Made by a program: the position numbers and the translations under genes. The notes beneath the pieces were generated by a model. It searched no databases and was not told the origin of the DNA. It saw only the letters and a program-made list of their open reading frames with translations. Shown one piece after another: positions 1-8,008 of a stretch of DNA of 64,000 nt. The DNA comes from RYN-230 sp963844695 (GTDB lineage: Bacteria; Actinomycetota; Actinomycetes; Streptosporangiales; Streptosporangiaceae): assembly GCA_963844695.1 (NCBI GenBank), contig CAWJPL010000039.1, positions 124,001-188,000 of the forward strand. Reading direction: 5' to 3'. Every line of letters starts with the position of its first letter. Positions within the stretch are counted from its first letter, which is position 1.

Positions 1-641
1 GCCGAGGCGTAGCGCGGGTCGGCGAGATCCGGGTAGAACTGCTCCAGCTGGGGCGCGGTCAGCATGCCCTTGTAGCCGATGGTCCGCGAGGACAGCGTGA
101 CCACGTAGCAGTCGGTCTCGTGTTCCACTCTCTTACGCAGGCAGTACGCGCGACGATCCAGGGCCAGGCCGCTTTCACCATTGGCCGCAACGAAAACCTG
201 CCGCAGCCCAGGCAGCACGTCCCGGGCTCCGCGTCCGCAGTGCTCGGGGTCGTGCGGGACGTCCCGCCAGCCGAGGGTGGTCAGGCCCTCCTCAGCGGCG
301 AGCTGCTCCACCACCGTGGCGGCGTCCCGGGCCGCCTGATCGTCAGCGGGCAGGAACACCATCCCGGCCGCATAGCTGCCCGGGGCGGGCAGCTCGAAGC
401 CGCACACCGCGCGGAAGAACGCGTCGGGGACCTGGGTCAGGATGCCGGCGCCGTCACCCGTGTCCGGGTCGCTGCCCTGGGCGCCGCGGTGCTCCAGGTT
501 GCGCAGCACGGTCAGGGCCTTGGCTACCGTGTCGTGGCGGGGTTGCCCAGATAGGTCGGCCACGAACCCGACGCCGCATGCGTCGTGCTCGAAGCTGGCG
601 TCGTAGAGCCCCCCGGCCTCCACTGAAGCGGCAGGTGCCAT
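1..641 (-). CDS. gltB: Glutamate synthase large subunit, N-terminal part (runs off window)
   Basis: Glutamate synthase large chain makes glutamate from glutamine and 2-oxoglutarate. Only the first 213 codons lie in the window; the frame stays open to base 1. The type-2 glutamine amidotransferase domain is recognisable: the nucleophile Cys sits in DACGVGFVADL (about residue 22), followed by NLEHRGAQGSDPDTGDGAGI, the usual substrate-binding segment. The ATG at 641 is preceded by AGGAG with about 7 bases spacing. Residues 1-21 would be the propeptide removed to expose the Cys. It lies downstream of lgt on the same strand with about 120 bases between. Confidence 0.95.
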   Translation of the reverse strand, partial: MAPAASVEAGGLYDASFEHDACGVGFVADLSGQPRHDTVAKALTVLRNLEHRGAQGSDPDTGDGAGILTQVPDAFFRAVCGFELPAPGSYAAGMVFLPADDQAARDAATVVEQLAAEEGLTTLGWRDVPHDPEHCGRGARDVLPGLRQVFVAANGESGLALDRRAYCLRKRVEHETDCYVVTLSSRTIGYKGMLTAPQLEQFYPDLADPRYAS

Positions 642-762
642 CCGCACTCCTGTCGTCTCGTCCGAATCTGCGTTCTCGCATGCGGTCGGGACGACATTGG
701 CCCTGCCATGAACCCGCGAATGGGGTCTCGCTGGCACCCTCTGAGCTAATAACGCTCGTAGG

Positions 763-1752
763 TTACACGGAGATTACGCCACCAGTGCAATCATCCCCGC
801 TTCGTGCGGTCCGCGAAACACCTGACTCGCTGGGAACATCCGCTTCGCGAGGATTGTCCCCCTGGTGTGCCCCGGCCCCAGGGGCAGCAAACTCCGGCCG
901 ACCGGGGGATGACGGCCGGGCCCGCCGGATGAGCACCTCCGGGCCCCGCTTCCCCCTCGTCATGATCAGGTAACTCACCGCGGTGATCCAGACGGCGATC
1001 ATCACCCACTGGTCGGTCCGCAGGCCCAGCAGGTGGTGCGCGAAGTCGATGCGCAGCGACTGGACCGCGAAGCTGCCGGTCGCGTACCCCGCCGCGTACA
1101 GCGCGAGGACGCGGTCGCCGGTCAGCCGGAAGCGGGCCGCCGCCCAGATCAGGGCCAGGCCCAGGGCCAGGTCCCACAGGGACTCGTAGAGGAACGCGGG
1201 CTGGAAGGTGGCGTAGTTCTCGTAGGGGATCACCCGGTGGACCGGGTCGATCTCGACCGCCCAGGGCAGGCTGGACGGGCGGCCGTAGAGCTCCTGGTTG
1301 AACCAGTTACCCCAGCGGCCGATGGCCTGCCCGATCGCGGCAGCCGGGGCCGCGGCCCCGGCGACGGGCCCGAACCTCACCCCGGCGTGGCGGCAGCCGA
1401 GCCAGGCGCCGAAGACCCCCGCCACGACCGCCCCGGGCATGCCGATCCCGCCGTCCCAGACCCGGAAGATGTCGATCCAGTCCCGGCCCGGCCTGAAGTA
1501 CAGCTCGTAGTCGGTGACCACGCTGTACAGCCGGGCCCCGATCAGGCCAGCCGGGACGGCCCAGGTGGCCACGTCGAGCATTACCTCCCGGTCGCCGCCG
1601 AGCTGCTGGTAGCGCCGGCTGGCCAGCCGGACGGCGACGATGATGCCGAGCACGATGCACAGCGCGTAACCGCGGATCGGCAGCAGCCCGAGATGCCAGC
1701 TCCCCGGGCCAGGGCTGGGCAGGAACGCGACGGTCGTGCCGGGGGATCCCAC
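763..1752 (-). CDS. lgt: Prolipoprotein diacylglyceryl transferase
   Basis: Lgt transfers diacylglycerol from phosphatidylglycerol to the lipobox Cys of prolipoproteins in the membrane. The 329-residue product has about seven hydrophobic segments. It carries the Lgt hallmarks GGIGMPGAVVAG and IGRWGNWFNQELYG, with the conserved Arg/Asn/Glu cluster near residue 170. A polar tail of about 50 residues follows the last helix. The start is GTG at 1752. It lies 40 bases downstream of trpA, an order also common in Streptomyces, so it is probably cotranscribed with the trp genes. The partner signal peptidase gene lspA is at 34.1 kb. Confidence 0.96.
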   Translation of the reverse strand: MGSPGTTVAFLPSPGPGSWHLGLLPIRGYALCIVLGIIVAVRLASRRYQQLGGDREVMLDVATWAVPAGLIGARLYSVVTDYELYFRPGRDWIDIFRVWDGGIGMPGAVVAGVFGAWLGCRHAGVRFGPVAGAAAPAAAIGQAIGRWGNWFNQELYGRPSSLPWAVEIDPVHRVIPYENYATFQPAFLYESLWDLALGLALIWAAARFRLTGDRVLALYAAGYATGSFAVQSLRIDFAHHLLGLRTDQWVMIAVWITAVSYLIMTRGKRGPEVLIRRARPSSPGRPEFAAPGAGAHQGDNPREADVPSESGVSRTARSGDDCTGGVISV

Positions 1753-1792
1753 GCGACGTGAGGCTATCAGGGCGGCCGGGCCCAGCCTGCGG

Positions 1793-2596
1793 TTAGCGCA
1801 CGCTGCCGCGGACCCCGGCGGCGAGCTCCGCGGCCAGGTCGCGCACCGAGTCCAGCCCGGCCGCCGCGTCCGGGGCGGCCAGCAGCCGCTTGACGAACGC
1901 CGATCCGACGATCACCCCGTCCGCGAACCCGGCCACTTCCGCGGCCTGGGCCCCGTCGCGGACGCCGAGGCCGACGGCGACTGGCAGGCTGGTGACTTCA
2001 CGAACCCGGGAGACCAGCACCGCGGCGGCCGCGCCGACGCTGTCCCGGGCCCCGGTGGTGCCCATCAGCGACGCCGCGTACACGAACCCGCGGCAGTCGG
2101 CGGTGATCCGCGCGATCCGCGCGTCCGACGAACTCGGCGCGACCAGGAAGATCCGGTCCAGGCCGCAGGCGTCCGCGGCCTCGAGCCAGTCCCCGGCCTC
2201 CTCGGGCGGCAGGTCGGGGGTGATCAGCCCGGCCCCGCCGGCCGCGGCGAGGTCGCGGGCGAAGGCCGCCACCCCGTAGTGATCTACGGGATTCCAGTAC
2301 GTCATGACCAGCGTGGGCACGCCCGCGGCCGCGACCGTCTCGACGGTGCGCAGCACGTCGGTCACGTGGGTGCCGCCGGCCAGCGCGCGCTGGGTGGCCT
2401 CCTGGATGACCGGGCCGTCCATCAGCGGGTCGGAGTACGGCAGGCCGATCTCGATCACGTCCGCGCCCGCCTGCGCGATCGCCACCGCCGCCTCGGCCGC
2501 GCCGGCCACCGACGGGAAACCGGCGGGCAGGTAGCCGACCAGGGCGGCCCGGCCCTCCGCGGCCGCCTTCTCGAACGCCACACTCACGGTGCTCAC
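1793..2596 (-). CDS. trpA: Tryptophan synthase alpha subunit
   Basis: TrpA cleaves indole-3-glycerol phosphate to indole and glyceraldehyde-3-phosphate within the TrpAB complex. The 267-residue protein is full length for the family. The catalytic Glu is in ADVIEIGLPYSDPLMDGP and the catalytic Asp in GLITPDLPPEEAG; the phosphate-binding VGLGVRDG follows. A GTG at 2596 overlaps the trpB stop by four bases (GTGA), which is why this start was chosen. GTG codons at 2587 and 2581 are alternatives. Confidence 0.96.
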   Translation of the reverse strand: MSTVSVAFEKAAAEGRAALVGYLPAGFPSVAGAAEAAVAIAQAGADVIEIGLPYSDPLMDGPVIQEATQRALAGGTHVTDVLRTVETVAAAGVPTLVMTYWNPVDHYGVAAFARDLAAAGGAGLITPDLPPEEAGDWLEAADACGLDRIFLVAPSSSDARIARITADCRGFVYAASLMGTTGARDSVGAAAAVLVSRVREVTSLPVAVGLGVRDGAQAAEVAGFADGVIVGSAFVKRLLAAPDAAAGLDSVRDLAAELAAGVRGSVR

Positions 2597-3819
2597 CTGG
2601 CGTGCTCCCCGTCCTCGAGGTGGCCGAACCAGCGGGCGGCGATGTCCACGTCCTTGTCGCCCCGGCCGGACAGGTTGACCAGCAGCAGGGCCCCGGGGTC
2701 GAGTTCGCCGCCCACCTGGAGCGCGCCCGCCAGCGCGTGCGCCGACTCGATGGCCGGGATGATGCCCTCGGTCCGGCACAGCAGCGAGAACGCGTCCATG
2801 GCCTGGGAGTCCGAGATGGCCCGGTAGCTGGCCCGGCCGGTGTCGTGCAGCCAGGAATGCTCCGGGCCGACCCCCGGGTAGTCCAGGCCGGCCGAGACCG
2901 AGTGGGTGGGCAGGGTCTGCCCGTCGGCGTCCTGGAGCAGGTAGGTGCGCATGCCGTGGATCACCCCGGCGGAACCGGCCACCAGGGTGGCGGCGTTACG
3001 CCCGCTGTCCGGGCTGTCCCCGCCGGCCTCGCAACCGATCAGCCGCACGGATTCGTCCGGGATGAAGGCGTGAAACGCCCCGATGGCGTTGGAACCGCCG
3101 CCCACGCAGGCGATGACCGCATCCGGCAGCTGGCCGGTCATGGCCAGTACCTGCTCCCGCGCCTCGACCCCGATGATGCGCTGGAAGTCACGCACCATGG
3201 TCGGGAACGGGTCCGGGCCCATCACCGAGCCGATGCAGTAGTGGCTCGTCTCGACCGTGGTCACCCAGTCGCGGAACGCCTCGTTGATGGCGTCCTTGAG
3301 GGTACGGCTGCCGGTGCCCACCGCGACCACCTCGGCCCCGAGCATCCGCATCCGGGCTACGTTCAGCGCCTGCCGCTCGGTGTCTTCCTCGCCCATGTAG
3401 ACCACGCAGTCCAGGCCCAGCAGCGCGCAGGCGGTCGCCGTGGCCACCCCGTGCTGGCCGGCCCCGGTCTCGGCGATGACCCGCTTCTTGCCCATCCGCT
3501 TGGTCAGCAGGGCCTGGCCCAGCACGTTGTTGATCTTGTGCGAGCCGGTGTGCGCCATGTCCTCGCGCTTGAGCAGGATCCGGCAGTCCCCGGCCCGGGC
3601 CGCGAACTGCGGCACCTCGGTCACCAGGGTCGGCCGCCCCGCATAGCCGCTGAGCAGGGCGGCGAGTTCAGCCCCGAAGGCCGGGTCAGCCTGGGCCGAC
3701 GCGTACTCGGCGGCCAGGTCTTCCAGCGCGGACATCAGGGCTTCGGGGGCGAACCGGCCGCCGTACGGCCCGAAGTGGCCGGCTTCCCGGTTCGCTCCCG
3801 GGCCCGCGGTCACGGTCAT
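2593..3819 (-). CDS. trpB: Tryptophan synthase beta subunit
   Basis: TrpB condenses indole and serine to tryptophan using PLP. The 408-residue product begins with the typical GHFGPYGGRFAPEALM. It has the Schiff-base Lys95 in HTGSHKINN, GAGQHGVATATACALLGL for catalysis and cofactor contact, the phosphate-binding loop GGGSNAIG, and the C-terminal SGRGDKD. It overlaps trpC by four bases upstream and trpA by four downstream, so translation of the three is probably coupled. Confidence 0.97.
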   Translation of the reverse strand: MTVTAGPGANREAGHFGPYGGRFAPEALMSALEDLAAEYASAQADPAFGAELAALLSGYAGRPTLVTEVPQFAARAGDCRILLKREDMAHTGSHKINNVLGQALLTKRMGKKRVIAETGAGQHGVATATACALLGLDCVVYMGEEDTERQALNVARMRMLGAEVVAVGTGSRTLKDAINEAFRDWVTTVETSHYCIGSVMGPDPFPTMVRDFQRIIGVEAREQVLAMTGQLPDAVIACVGGGSNAIGAFHAFIPDESVRLIGCEAGGDSPDSGRNAATLVAGSAGVIHGMRTYLLQDADGQTLPTHSVSAGLDYPGVGPEHSWLHDTGRASYRAISDSQAMDAFSLLCRTEGIIPAIESAHALAGALQVGGELDPGALLLVNLSGRGDKDVDIAARWFGHLEDGEHAR

Positions 3820-4625
3820 CCGCGGTCACCACGCAGCGCCGGATGCGAGCCGGCGGTGACCAGGTCAGCCACGGCCGACCGGGGGTCCTTGCCGGTGACC
3901 AGGCTCTCCCCCACCAGCACCGCGTCCGCGCCAGACGCGGCGTAGGCCAGCAGGTCATGCGGCCCGCGGACACCCGACTCGGCGATCTTCAGCACACCGT
4001 CCGGGATCCGGGGCGCGAGCCGGGCGAACACCGTGCGGTCCACCTCGAGGGTGGCCAGGTCGCGCGCGTTCACCCCGATGATCTTCGCACCGGCCTCCAG
4101 GGCGCGGTCGAGTTCCTCCTCCGCATGCACCTCGACCAGCGGGATGAGCCCGATGGAGACGGCCCGCTCCACCAGCGAGACCAGCGCGTTCTGCTCCAGG
4201 GCGGCCACGATGAGCAGGATCATGTCCGCTCCGTGCGCCCGGGCCTCCCAGAGCTGGTAGGAGCTGATCACGAAGTCTTTGCGCAGCACGGGCACCTGCA
4301 CGGCGGCGCGCACCGCGGCCAGGTCGGCGATGCTGCCGGCAAACCGCCGCTGCTCGGTCAGCACGCTGATCACGCTCGCACCGCCGGCCTCGTAGTCCAT
4401 GGCCAGCGCCGCAGGGTCGTCGATCGCCGCCATCGCCCCTTTGGATGGGCTGGCCCGCTTCACCTCGGCGATGACCGCCACGTCCTCGCCCTTGAGCACC
4501 GCCATCGCGTCCTTCGGCGATGGCGCCCGCCCGGCCATGTCCTTGAGCTGGTCGAGGGTGACGTCCTGCTGCCGGGCAGCGAGGTCGGCACGAACCCCAT
4601 CCAGGATCTCGTTGAGCACGCTCAC
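3816..4625 (-). CDS. trpC: Indole-3-glycerol phosphate synthase
   Basis: TrpC closes the ring of CdRP to indole-3-glycerol phosphate. The 269-residue TIM barrel has the catalytic Lys/Glu motif AEVKRASPSKG near residues 53-63, VLRKDFVIS with the second catalytic Lys, and NARDLATLEVD. The start ATG at 4625 follows a 343-base gap after the membrane protein gene, unlike the tight spacing downstream. A separate promoter or leader may therefore drive trpCBA. No trpF is present; PriA at 16.5 kb would supply that step. Confidence 0.96.
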   Translation of the reverse strand: MSVLNEILDGVRADLAARQQDVTLDQLKDMAGRAPSPKDAMAVLKGEDVAVIAEVKRASPSKGAMAAIDDPAALAMDYEAGGASVISVLTEQRRFAGSIADLAAVRAAVQVPVLRKDFVISSYQLWEARAHGADMILLIVAALEQNALVSLVERAVSIGLIPLVEVHAEEELDRALEAGAKIIGVNARDLATLEVDRTVFARLAPRIPDGVLKIAESGVRGPHDLLAYAASGADAVLVGESLVTGKDPRSAVADLVTAGSHPALRGDRG

Positions 4626-4968
4626 GCGGTTTCGCAGTCCCCTCAGGTTGGATTCCTTGCGCCCCGATCGTAGCGAGGCCGCTTCTCTCCGGATGCGGGC
4701 CCCCTCCGGGCCATGCTCGCCCGAGGGTCATGCTGGGCGACCGGATCCAGCCCACCGGAGCACCGGCCGGCCGCTCGCCCACGGTGACCGGACCCCGATC
4801 TGGTTCGCTGCCCAGTCAGGCCTGACCCAGCTCTCCGTCGGCCAGCCCCGGGTCGCACAGTCCGCGGTAGCCCAGCCGTGATCTGCGTCTCGCTGCGGGG
4901 AGATCAGAGGGAAGCTCCTGTCCCAACGACCTCACCTCCCCTGGCCAGCGGCTGACTTTCCATTCAGC
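4626..4968. other. 343-base gene-free gap before trpC
   Basis: This spacer separates the trp-linked membrane protein from trpC on the minus strand. No convincing ORF, run of Trp codons in a leader peptide, or long hairpin was seen. The position suggests a promoter or leader for trpCBA, but no consensus pair could be defended. Confidence 0.4.
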
Positions 4969-5816
4969 CTAACCCGAGCCGCCGCGGCCACTCCCGTTGC
5001 CGCCTGATGCGGCGCTGGAGCTCGATGGTGCAGTTCCCGAACCAGGTGGGACAATCCCCGAACTGGGTGATGCGGCCCCGGAGCCGGCGGCTGGGGTGCC
5101 AGGGCCAGGAGGGTCGGTCGGGTCGAGCCCCTGGCTCAGCGATTCCCAGAGACTGGCCGGGTCCGTCACGGCGGGCGGTTTCCGGCCGGCCGGCCGGTCG
5201 TAGCGGCTGGACATGACCGGCCAGCGGGTGCCACGCCAGGCGACCAGCAGCCCGGCGCCCAGGACGAGGAGCCCGCCGAGCAGCACGGCCCAGCGCCACG
5301 GGAACGCGGCCAGCTCCACGTGGCTGGCCAGGCTGAGGCCGGCCACTCCGGAGCCGCCGGTACCCGGCGTGGTGCCGCTGCCGACCGTGCTCCCGCCCGG
5401 CACCGAGCCAGCCTGCGCGGTGGTGGCACCCATGGCGGCGCCGCGTATCTGCGCCGCGGTCACCGGCAGGCTCACGGACGCGACGATGGCCACCCCGAAC
5501 ACGGCGAGCAGGCCGCCGACGATCCGCCGGACGAGCCCGCGGGTCGCCAGCACCGCCGCCAGGCCGGCCAGCGCGGCCAGGCCCAGCGCGCCGGCCGCGG
5601 GCACGAGATCCTGGCCGCTCACCGCCGACCCGGGAGGCGGGCAGCGGGTGCGGCTCGATGGTCACCACCCGGGCCCAGTCCTGGCGGGCCGCGAGCAGCA
5701 CGACCGCGGCGCCCACCGCGCCAGCGAGCAGCGTGAACAGGTATTCCCGCCGGGCGCCCGGCCCGGGCCGGGCGGCGGGCGGCCGGGGGCTCGGCCGCGG
5801 GCTCCGGGGTGGTCAT
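4969..5816 (-). pseudogene. Trp-operon-associated membrane protein (TIGR02234-like), two apparent frameshifts
   Basis: This matches the Trp biosynthesis-associated membrane protein family found beside trpE/trpC in actinobacteria; its function is unknown. The coding potential is split over three frames. MTTPEPAAEPPAARRPARAG opens at ATG 5816. Then REYLFTLLAGAVGAAVVLLA continues one frame on to LPASRV. Then SGQDLVPAAGALGLAALAGL runs to the TAG at 4969, covering the remaining helices and a Gly/Ser-rich tail. The shifts fall near 5755-5775 and 5622, both in G/C runs. The pieces align in order as one protein of about 280 residues with four membrane segments. Either the gene is broken or the sequence has two single-base errors. 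Confidence 0.7.
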
Positions 5817-5863
5817 CCCGCCCCCGCTGACTCCGCTCACTTCGCTCACTTCGCTACCGTCGC

Positions 5864-6256
5864 TCACTCCACCACCGTGGCCGGCAGCGGGTCGGCGTCG
5901 AAGCAGGTGCGGTCGCCGGTGTGGCAGGCCCCGCCGGTCTGGTCCACCTTCACCAGCACGGTGTCCCCGTCGCAGTCGAGCGCGACGGCTTTGACCTGCT
6001 GCACATGGCCGGATGTGCCGCCCTTCACCCAGTACTCCTGGCGGCTGCGGGACCAGTAGGTGCACCGCCCTGTGGTCAGGGTGAGGTGCAGCGCCTCGTC
6101 ATCCATCCAGCCGACCATCAGCACTTCGCCGGTGTCGTACTGCTGGGCCACGGCCGGGACCAAGCCGGCCGCGTCGCGCTTCAGCCGCGCGGCGATCTCC
6201 GGGTCCAGCGCGGAGGGGCACCGGGGACCGGTCACCGCGCTCGCTTGGGTGTTCAT
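5864..6256 (-). CDS. hisI: Phosphoribosyl-AMP cyclohydrolase
   Basis: HisI opens the adenine ring of phosphoribosyl-AMP, the third step of histidine synthesis. The product has 130 residues, normal for the stand-alone enzyme. Visible motifs are VGWMDDEAL, GRCTYWSRSRQEYWVKGGTSG, the metal site DCDGDTVL and the zinc cysteines in CHTGDRTCF. The ATG is at 6256. It is separated from the other his genes by about 8.7 kb of accessory DNA. Only 47 bases lie between it and the trp membrane protein, where trpE is often found in relatives. Confidence 0.95.
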   Translation of the reverse strand: MNTQASAVTGPRCPSALDPEIAARLKRDAAGLVPAVAQQYDTGEVLMVGWMDDEALHLTLTTGRCTYWSRSRQEYWVKGGTSGHVQQVKAVALDCDGDTVLVKVDQTGGACHTGDRTCFDADPLPATVVE

Positions 6257-6317
6257 AGCCCGATCCTCTCAGGTCCGGCCCATTCCGCTGGCGGGCCGGG
6301 CTGGCTACCATCGCGGG

Positions 6318-6971
6318 ATGACTCTCGCCCGGGATGAGCGCCTAGCGCTGTGCGCGTCGCTGGAGCAGACTGGCCCCGCCGCGCCCACGCTATGCGACGG
6401 CTGGACCGCCCTCGATCTGGCCGCCCACCTGGTGCTGCGGGAGCGCCGCCCGGACGCGGGGGCTGGCATCATGATTGGCCCGCTCGCCGGGTACACCAAG
6501 CGGGTGCAGCAGGGCCTGACCAAGCGGGAGTCCTTCGACGGCCTGATCAGCGACATCCGCAACGGGCCGCCGCGGATGTCGCTATTCGGGCTGCCGGGCG
6601 TGGACGAGCGGGCCAACCTCGTCGAGTTCTTCGTGCACCACGAAGACATCCGGCGCGGCACCCCGGGCTGGGCGGAGCGGAAGGTCACCCCGGCGCTGTC
6701 CGAGGCCCTGTGGCGGCGGCTCGGCATGGCCAAGTTCATCCTGCGCAAGGCCCCGGTCGGCGTGGAACTGGTCCGCGACGACATCACCACGGACCCGGGC
6801 CAGGGCCGGGTCCGGATCACGGCGAAGGCGCGCACCCCGGTGGTCACGGTCACCGGCTCGCCGGGGGAACTCACCCTCTGGACGGCGGGCCGCCGGGACG
6901 CCGCGCAGGTGCGCCTGGACGGTACCGAAGCAGCGGTCCACACGCTGAGCGGGGTTCGCTGGGGGCTGTAG
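6318..6971 (+). CDS. TIGR03085-type metal-binding protein (DinB/maleylpyruvate isomerase-like)
   Basis: The 217-residue product resembles the TIGR03085 group of actinobacterial proteins related to the mycothiol-dependent maleylpyruvate isomerase/DinB fold. CDGWTALDLAAHLVLRERRP contains the first conserved His of the family's metal site, and FVHHEDIRRG supplies further His residues. The exact reaction is unknown. The ATG at 6318 sits 61 bases from the divergent hisI start. Its 3' end overlaps the annotated end of the convergent methyltransferase frame by about 390 bases, which is probably an artefact of a lost stop in that gene. Confidence 0.8.
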   Translation: MTLARDERLALCASLEQTGPAAPTLCDGWTALDLAAHLVLRERRPDAGAGIMIGPLAGYTKRVQQGLTKRESFDGLISDIRNGPPRMSLFGLPGVDERANLVEFFVHHEDIRRGTPGWAERKVTPALSEALWRRLGMAKFILRKAPVGVELVRDDITTDPGQGRVRITAKARTPVVTVTGSPGELTLWTAGRRDAAQVRLDGTEAAVHTLSGVRWGL

Positions 6972-7757
6972 GCAGCGTCCTTCACGGCAGACGAAGGCGG
7001 CCAGATCGCCGGCGGTGCGGAACTCCCCCTCGGTGTCGATGACGGCCTGGACCTGCCTGCGGACATCCTCGGCGACGTCCCGCCAGGGCCGGGTGACCTG
7101 AGGCTGGTAGTGGTCAGCCAGGCTGCTCACGTAGTCCGCGGCCAAAGCCGCGTCCTCGATGATCACCGGCCCGGTCCTGGAAGGACGCACGCAGGTCACC
7201 TCCGGGAAGACCACGCCGAGCTGGGCCACGGCGTTGTCCAGGGTGAACGCGGAGCCGGTCGGCGGGCTCATTCTCCACCCAGGCATTTCGACCCCGACGA
7301 CCCGCTCGATCAGCTCACGCAGGGACCGCAGGTGCTGCGCGCCGTTGGTCACCGCCACGCAGGTCCCGCCGGGCGCCAGGACCCGGCGCAGCTCGCGGAT
7401 CGCCGTGCCGCGATCTGGCACGAGGTCGAGCAGGTGGGCGGCGAGCACCACGCCGAAAGCGCCATCACGGACTGGCAACGCGGTCACGTCGGCGTTGACC
7501 AGCGCCGGGTGCGCCGCCGCGTGAAGCATGCCCGGCGACCGGTCACACCCGACCGCGCGTATCCGCCGCTCACGGAGCGCCCGCAAGTAGATGCCGTTAC
7601 CGCAGCCGGCGTCGAGGACCCGCGTCCCTGGCGTCAGCCCGGCCAGATCCAGCACCCACGCGGCGACGTCGAAGGACGGGACCTGACCCCGCCACAGGCG
7701 CTGCCGGGCGTGCAGGTTGCGGTCGTCGGCGTACTGCCGGGGGGGATTCAGCTCCAT
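6582..7757 (-). CDS. SAM-dependent class I methyltransferase, C-terminus probably read past its true end
   Basis: The N-terminal 250 residues are a class I methyltransferase. VLDAGCGNGIYLRALRER is motif I, VGCDRSPGML holds the acidic ribose contact, and LAAHLLDLVPDRG and RVLAPGGTCVAVTN are motifs IV and V. Its substrate is unknown. Homology-like sequence stops at FRTAGDLAAFVCR (about base 6985). A TGA lies exactly there but one base out of frame (6986-6984). The frame then runs about 130 more codons antisense to the neighbouring gene. A missing or extra base is the simplest explanation, and the true gene probably ends near 6984. The start is taken as ATG 7757; GTG 7790 is an alternative. Confidence 0.75.
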   Translation of the reverse strand: MELNPPRQYADDRNLHARQRLWRGQVPSFDVAAWVLDLAGLTPGTRVLDAGCGNGIYLRALRERRIRAVGCDRSPGMLHAAAHPALVNADVTALPVRDGAFGVVLAAHLLDLVPDRGTAIRELRRVLAPGGTCVAVTNGAQHLRSLRELIERVVGVEMPGWRMSPPTGSAFTLDNAVAQLGVVFPEVTCVRPSRTGPVIIEDAALAADYVSSLADHYQPQVTRPWRDVAEDVRRQVQAVIDTEGEFRTAGDLAAFVCREGRCLQPPANPAQRVDRCFGTVQAHLRGVPAARRPEGEFPRRAGDRDHRGARLRRDPDPALARVRGDVVADQFHADRGLAQDELGHAEPPPQGLGQRRGDLPLRPARGAAPDVFVVHEELDEVGPLVHARQPE

Positions 7758-8008
7758 CAGCTCACTATGCCGCGGCCGCGTCCAGGTCACGTCCCGGCGG
7801 CGCCCAGGTCACGGCGTGATCACGGCCAGGTGTGAGTAGGGGCCTCATCCCAAGTGTTCGCCTCGAGGACCGTCACCCTTCACGGGAAAAGCCGCGCTCA
7901 GCCACGAACCGGCCACCTCCCGGTCAATTCCTCCCGCGACGATTCCCCCGTCCGGGCCATCGGGGCGCGGATGCGGGCCACCACGCTCGCAGCTCGGAGG
8001 GGGACTCA

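Noticed and set aside
762..777. GTAAT-N6-GTAAC (minus strand) resembling GlnR half-sites before gltB
   Set aside because: It lies partly within the lgt stop region, has only two half-sites of loose match and is not well placed relative to a promoter. Chance is likely.
4626..4968. Trp attenuator leader before trpC
   Set aside because: No short ORF with consecutive Trp codons and no paired antiterminator/terminator stems could be identified.
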